From Phaeovulum molybdatiresistens (lineage in GTDB: Bacteria > Pseudomonadota > Alphaproteobacteria > Rhodobacterales > Rhodobacteraceae): a stretch of 64,000 bases of DNA. The translations under genes and the position numbers were made by a program. Of this stretch, positions 62,397-64,000 are shown in pieces. Numbering within the stretch: position 1 is the stretch's first letter; each line of letters opens with the position of its first letter. The notes under the pieces were generated by a model, which was given only the letters and a program-made list of their open reading frames with translations, searched no databases and was not told the origin of the DNA. The DNA is taken from positions 248,001 through 312,000 of the forward strand of contig NZ_JAMJFX010000001.1 of the NCBI RefSeq assembly GCF_023544865.1, in the 5' to 3' direction.

Positions 62397-64000
62397 TCAA
62401 AGAAAGCTCTGCGGGTCGATGTCGATCGCCACGCGCAGGTTCGCGGGCGCGCGCAACTGCCCGACCCATTCGGCAACGGCCGCCTGCAGTGGCACACCTT
62501 TGTCCGCCTTCACCAAAAGCCGCACCCGGTGCCGCCCCCGCACCCGCGCGATCGGGGCGGGCGCCGGGCCGTAAAGCGTGGCCCCCACACGCCGCAACGG
62601 CATATCCGCCCGCGCCAGCGCCGCGCCAAAGTCAAAGACCTGCTGCAGATCCGGCCCCGACAGGATGATCCCCGCCATCCGGCCAAAGGGTGGCACGCCC
62701 TGCGCCCGCCGCGCCTCGGCCTCGGCGCGCCAGAAGGCCTCATCATCGCCCGACAGGATCGCCCGGATCACCGGATGGTCGGGCTGATGGGTCTGCAACA
62801 GCGCCAGCCCCTTGCGCCCGTCGGCCCGCCCCGCGCGGCCTGCCACCTGCCGCATCAGCTGAAACGTGCGTTCCGCCGCGCGCAGGTCCGACCCTTGCAG
62901 CCCCAGATCCGCGTCAATCACCCCCACCAGCGTCAGCAGCGGAAAGTTGTGCCCCTTGGCCACGATCTGTGTGCCGATGATGATGTCGGCGCCGCCGCCC
63001 GCAATGGTGCCGATCGCCTCTTTCAGCGCGCGCGCCGATCCGAACAGGTCCGAGGACAACACCGCCACCCGCGCGCCCGGGAAGCGCTCAGCCACCTCTT
63101 CGGCCAGCCGTTCTACCCCCGGCCCCACCGGCGCCAGCCGCCCCTCGGCACCGCAGGACGGGCAGGCGGTGGGCACCGGCTTGCTTTCGCCGCATTGATG
63201 GCAGACCAGCCGCTTCAGAAACCGATGCTCGACCATACGCGCATCGCAATGGTCACAACCGATCTGGTGGCCGCAGGCCCGGCACACCGTCACCGGCGCA
63301 TAGCCACGCCGGTTCAGAAACAGCATCGCCTGTTCGCCCTTGCCGATCCGATCCGTCACCGCCGCCGCCAGCGTGGGCGAAATCCAGCTGTTGGCCGCCA
63401 TCTTCTCGGCCCGCAGGTCGATCGTCCGCATCTCGGGCAACTCGGACTCGCCAAACCGCGACACCAGATCGATGCGCGCATATTTGCCCGCTTCGGCATT
63501 GACCCAGCTTTCCAGGCTGGGCGTGGCCGAGGCCAGCACCACCTGCGCCGACGCCAATGAGGCACGCAGCACCGCCATGTCGCGGGCATTATACAGCGCG
63601 CCTTCCTCTTGCTTGTAGGAGGTGTCGTGCTCCTCATCCACGACGATCAGCCCAAGGTCACGAAACGGCAGATACAGCGCCGATCGCGCACCCACGACCA
63701 ACTGCACCCCGCCCTCACCCGCCATCCGCCACAGCCGCCGCCGCTCCGTCTGGCTGACGCCCGAATGCCATTCGCCGGGGCGCGCGCCAAAGCGTTCCTC
63801 AACCCGGGTCAGAAATTCTGATGTCAGCGCGATTTCCGGCAAAAGCACCAGCGCCTGCCGGCCCTGGCGCAGACATTCGGCCACCGCCTCAAGGTAAACC
63901 TCGGTCTTGCCAGACCCCGTGACCCCGCGCAAAAGCGTCGTGCCATAGCGCCCCGACCGCACCCCCGCACACAGCCGCACGGCGGCCTCGGCCTGTTCTG
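62397..64000 (-). CDS. priA: Primosomal protein N' (PriA), C-terminal part (5' end outside window)
   Basis: Replication-restart helicase. The frame runs off the right edge, so only about 534 C-terminal residues are visible, from just before motif I. The Walker A is 'GVTGSGKTEVYLEAVAE'. 'LIVVDEEHDTSYKQEEG' holds the DEEH box. The zinc region has eight cysteines in 'CRACGHQIGCDHCDARMVEH', 'CHQCGE' and 'CPSCGA'. The helicase C-terminal motif is 'RTFQLMRQVAGRAGRADG'. The N-terminal DNA-binding domain is missing from view. Confidence 0.97.
   Translation of the reverse strand, partial: EQAEAAVRLCAGVRSGRYGTTLLRGVTGSGKTEVYLEAVAECLRQGRQALVLLPEIALTSEFLTRVEERFGARPGEWHSGVSQTERRRLWRMAGEGGVQLVVGARSALYLPFRDLGLIVVDEEHDTSYKQEEGALYNARDMAVLRASLASAQVVLASATPSLESWVNAEAGKYARIDLVSRFGESELPEMRTIDLRAEKMAANSWISPTLAAAVTDRIGKGEQAMLFLNRRGYAPVTVCRACGHQIGCDHCDARMVEHRFLKRLVCHQCGESKPVPTACPSCGAEGRLAPVGPGVERLAEEVAERFPGARVAVLSSDLFGSARALKEAIGTIAGGGADIIIGTQIVAKGHNFPLLTLVGVIDADLGLQGSDLRAAERTFQLMRQVAGRAGRADGRKGLALLQTHQPDHPVIRAILSGDDEAFWRAEAEARRAQGVPPFGRMAGIILSGPDLQQVFDFGAALARADMPLRRVGATLYGPAPAPIARVRGRHRVRLLVKADKGVPLQAAVAEWVGQLRAPANLRVAIDIDPQSFL

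Noticed and set aside
1..64000. CRISPR arrays, insertion sequences, prophage, tRNA or rRNA genes and riboswitches
   Set aside because: I looked in the gaps for regular short repeats, transposase or integrase words, tRNA T-loop words and structured leaders and found none. The only repeats are the intergenic family described above. A covariance-model scan would be needed to rule out small RNAs.

Overview
The window looks like chromosomal DNA of a high-GC alphaproteobacterium of the Rhodobacteraceae (Rhodobacter/Paracoccus relatives). This rests on gene order: a cta (aa3 cytochrome c oxidase) cluster continuing into SURF1, thrC and an M16 peptidase; a Tad/Flp pilus locus with an OmpA-like lipoprotein in the CpaD slot; ruvCAB followed by tol-pal, tilS and ftsH; and fhs-aroQ-folD. 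I see no rRNA, tRNA, CRISPR array, insertion sequence or prophage. Nearly all of the window is tightly packed housekeeping and cell-envelope genes.

Layout. 1-6.5 kb: end of an RND efflux pump, a DUF1178 protein, aspartate kinase (with a probable internal start for a beta subunit), PtsP of the nitrogen PTS, an EcsC-like protein and a GNAT enzyme. 6.5-11.8 kb: flavin reductase-like protein, EamA transporter, the coupled mtnP-apt purine salvage pair, an FAD-linked oxidase and a RimJ-like acetyltransferase. 11.8-18.7 kb (minus strand): ctaC-ctaB-small membrane protein-ctaG-ctaE-surf1-thrC-M16 peptidase-GNAT, many joined by 1-4 bp overlaps. A perfect FNR-type box lies between ctaC and the divergent tldD. 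18.9-26 kb: tldD, dprA (with a GTTAAC CtrA-like half-site upstream), topA and a two-subunit 3-oxoacid CoA-transferase.

26-39.5 kb: a lytic transglycosylase diverges from a Tad pilus locus. In order the locus has two Flp-like pilins, cpaB, cpaC, an OmpA-like lipoprotein, cpaE/tadZ, cpaF/tadA, tadB, tadC, two TPR lipoproteins, a prepilin peptidase and an unusual AAA+ ATPase. No cpaD or tadE/F/G gene is present here. 39.7-43.3 kb: ligase-associated DEXH helicase and PdeM phosphoesterase, then a PaaI thioesterase. 43.3-49.1 kb (minus): one-carbon folate genes fhs-aroQ-folD, a Tam-like methyltransferase and ftsH (TTG start). 49.2-59.2 kb (minus): ruvC-ruvA-ruvB-unknown-ybgC-tolQ-tolR-tolA-tolB-pal-cpoB-tilS. 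59.5-64 kb: DUF1127 protein, a small membrane protein, prmA, a YeeE/TsuA-type transporter and the start-less priA running off the window.

The most unusual non-coding feature is an interspersed intergenic repeat family. Its core resembles GAGTATTTGGGCCAAGAAGA and is often preceded by a GC-only hairpin. I find it at eight sites, and most modules begin 18-65 nt after a stop codon on the same strand. One copy contains a 17-G tract followed by a 10-C tract between ruvA and ruvB. The family looks like a 3'-end or transcript-boundary element of this lineage.
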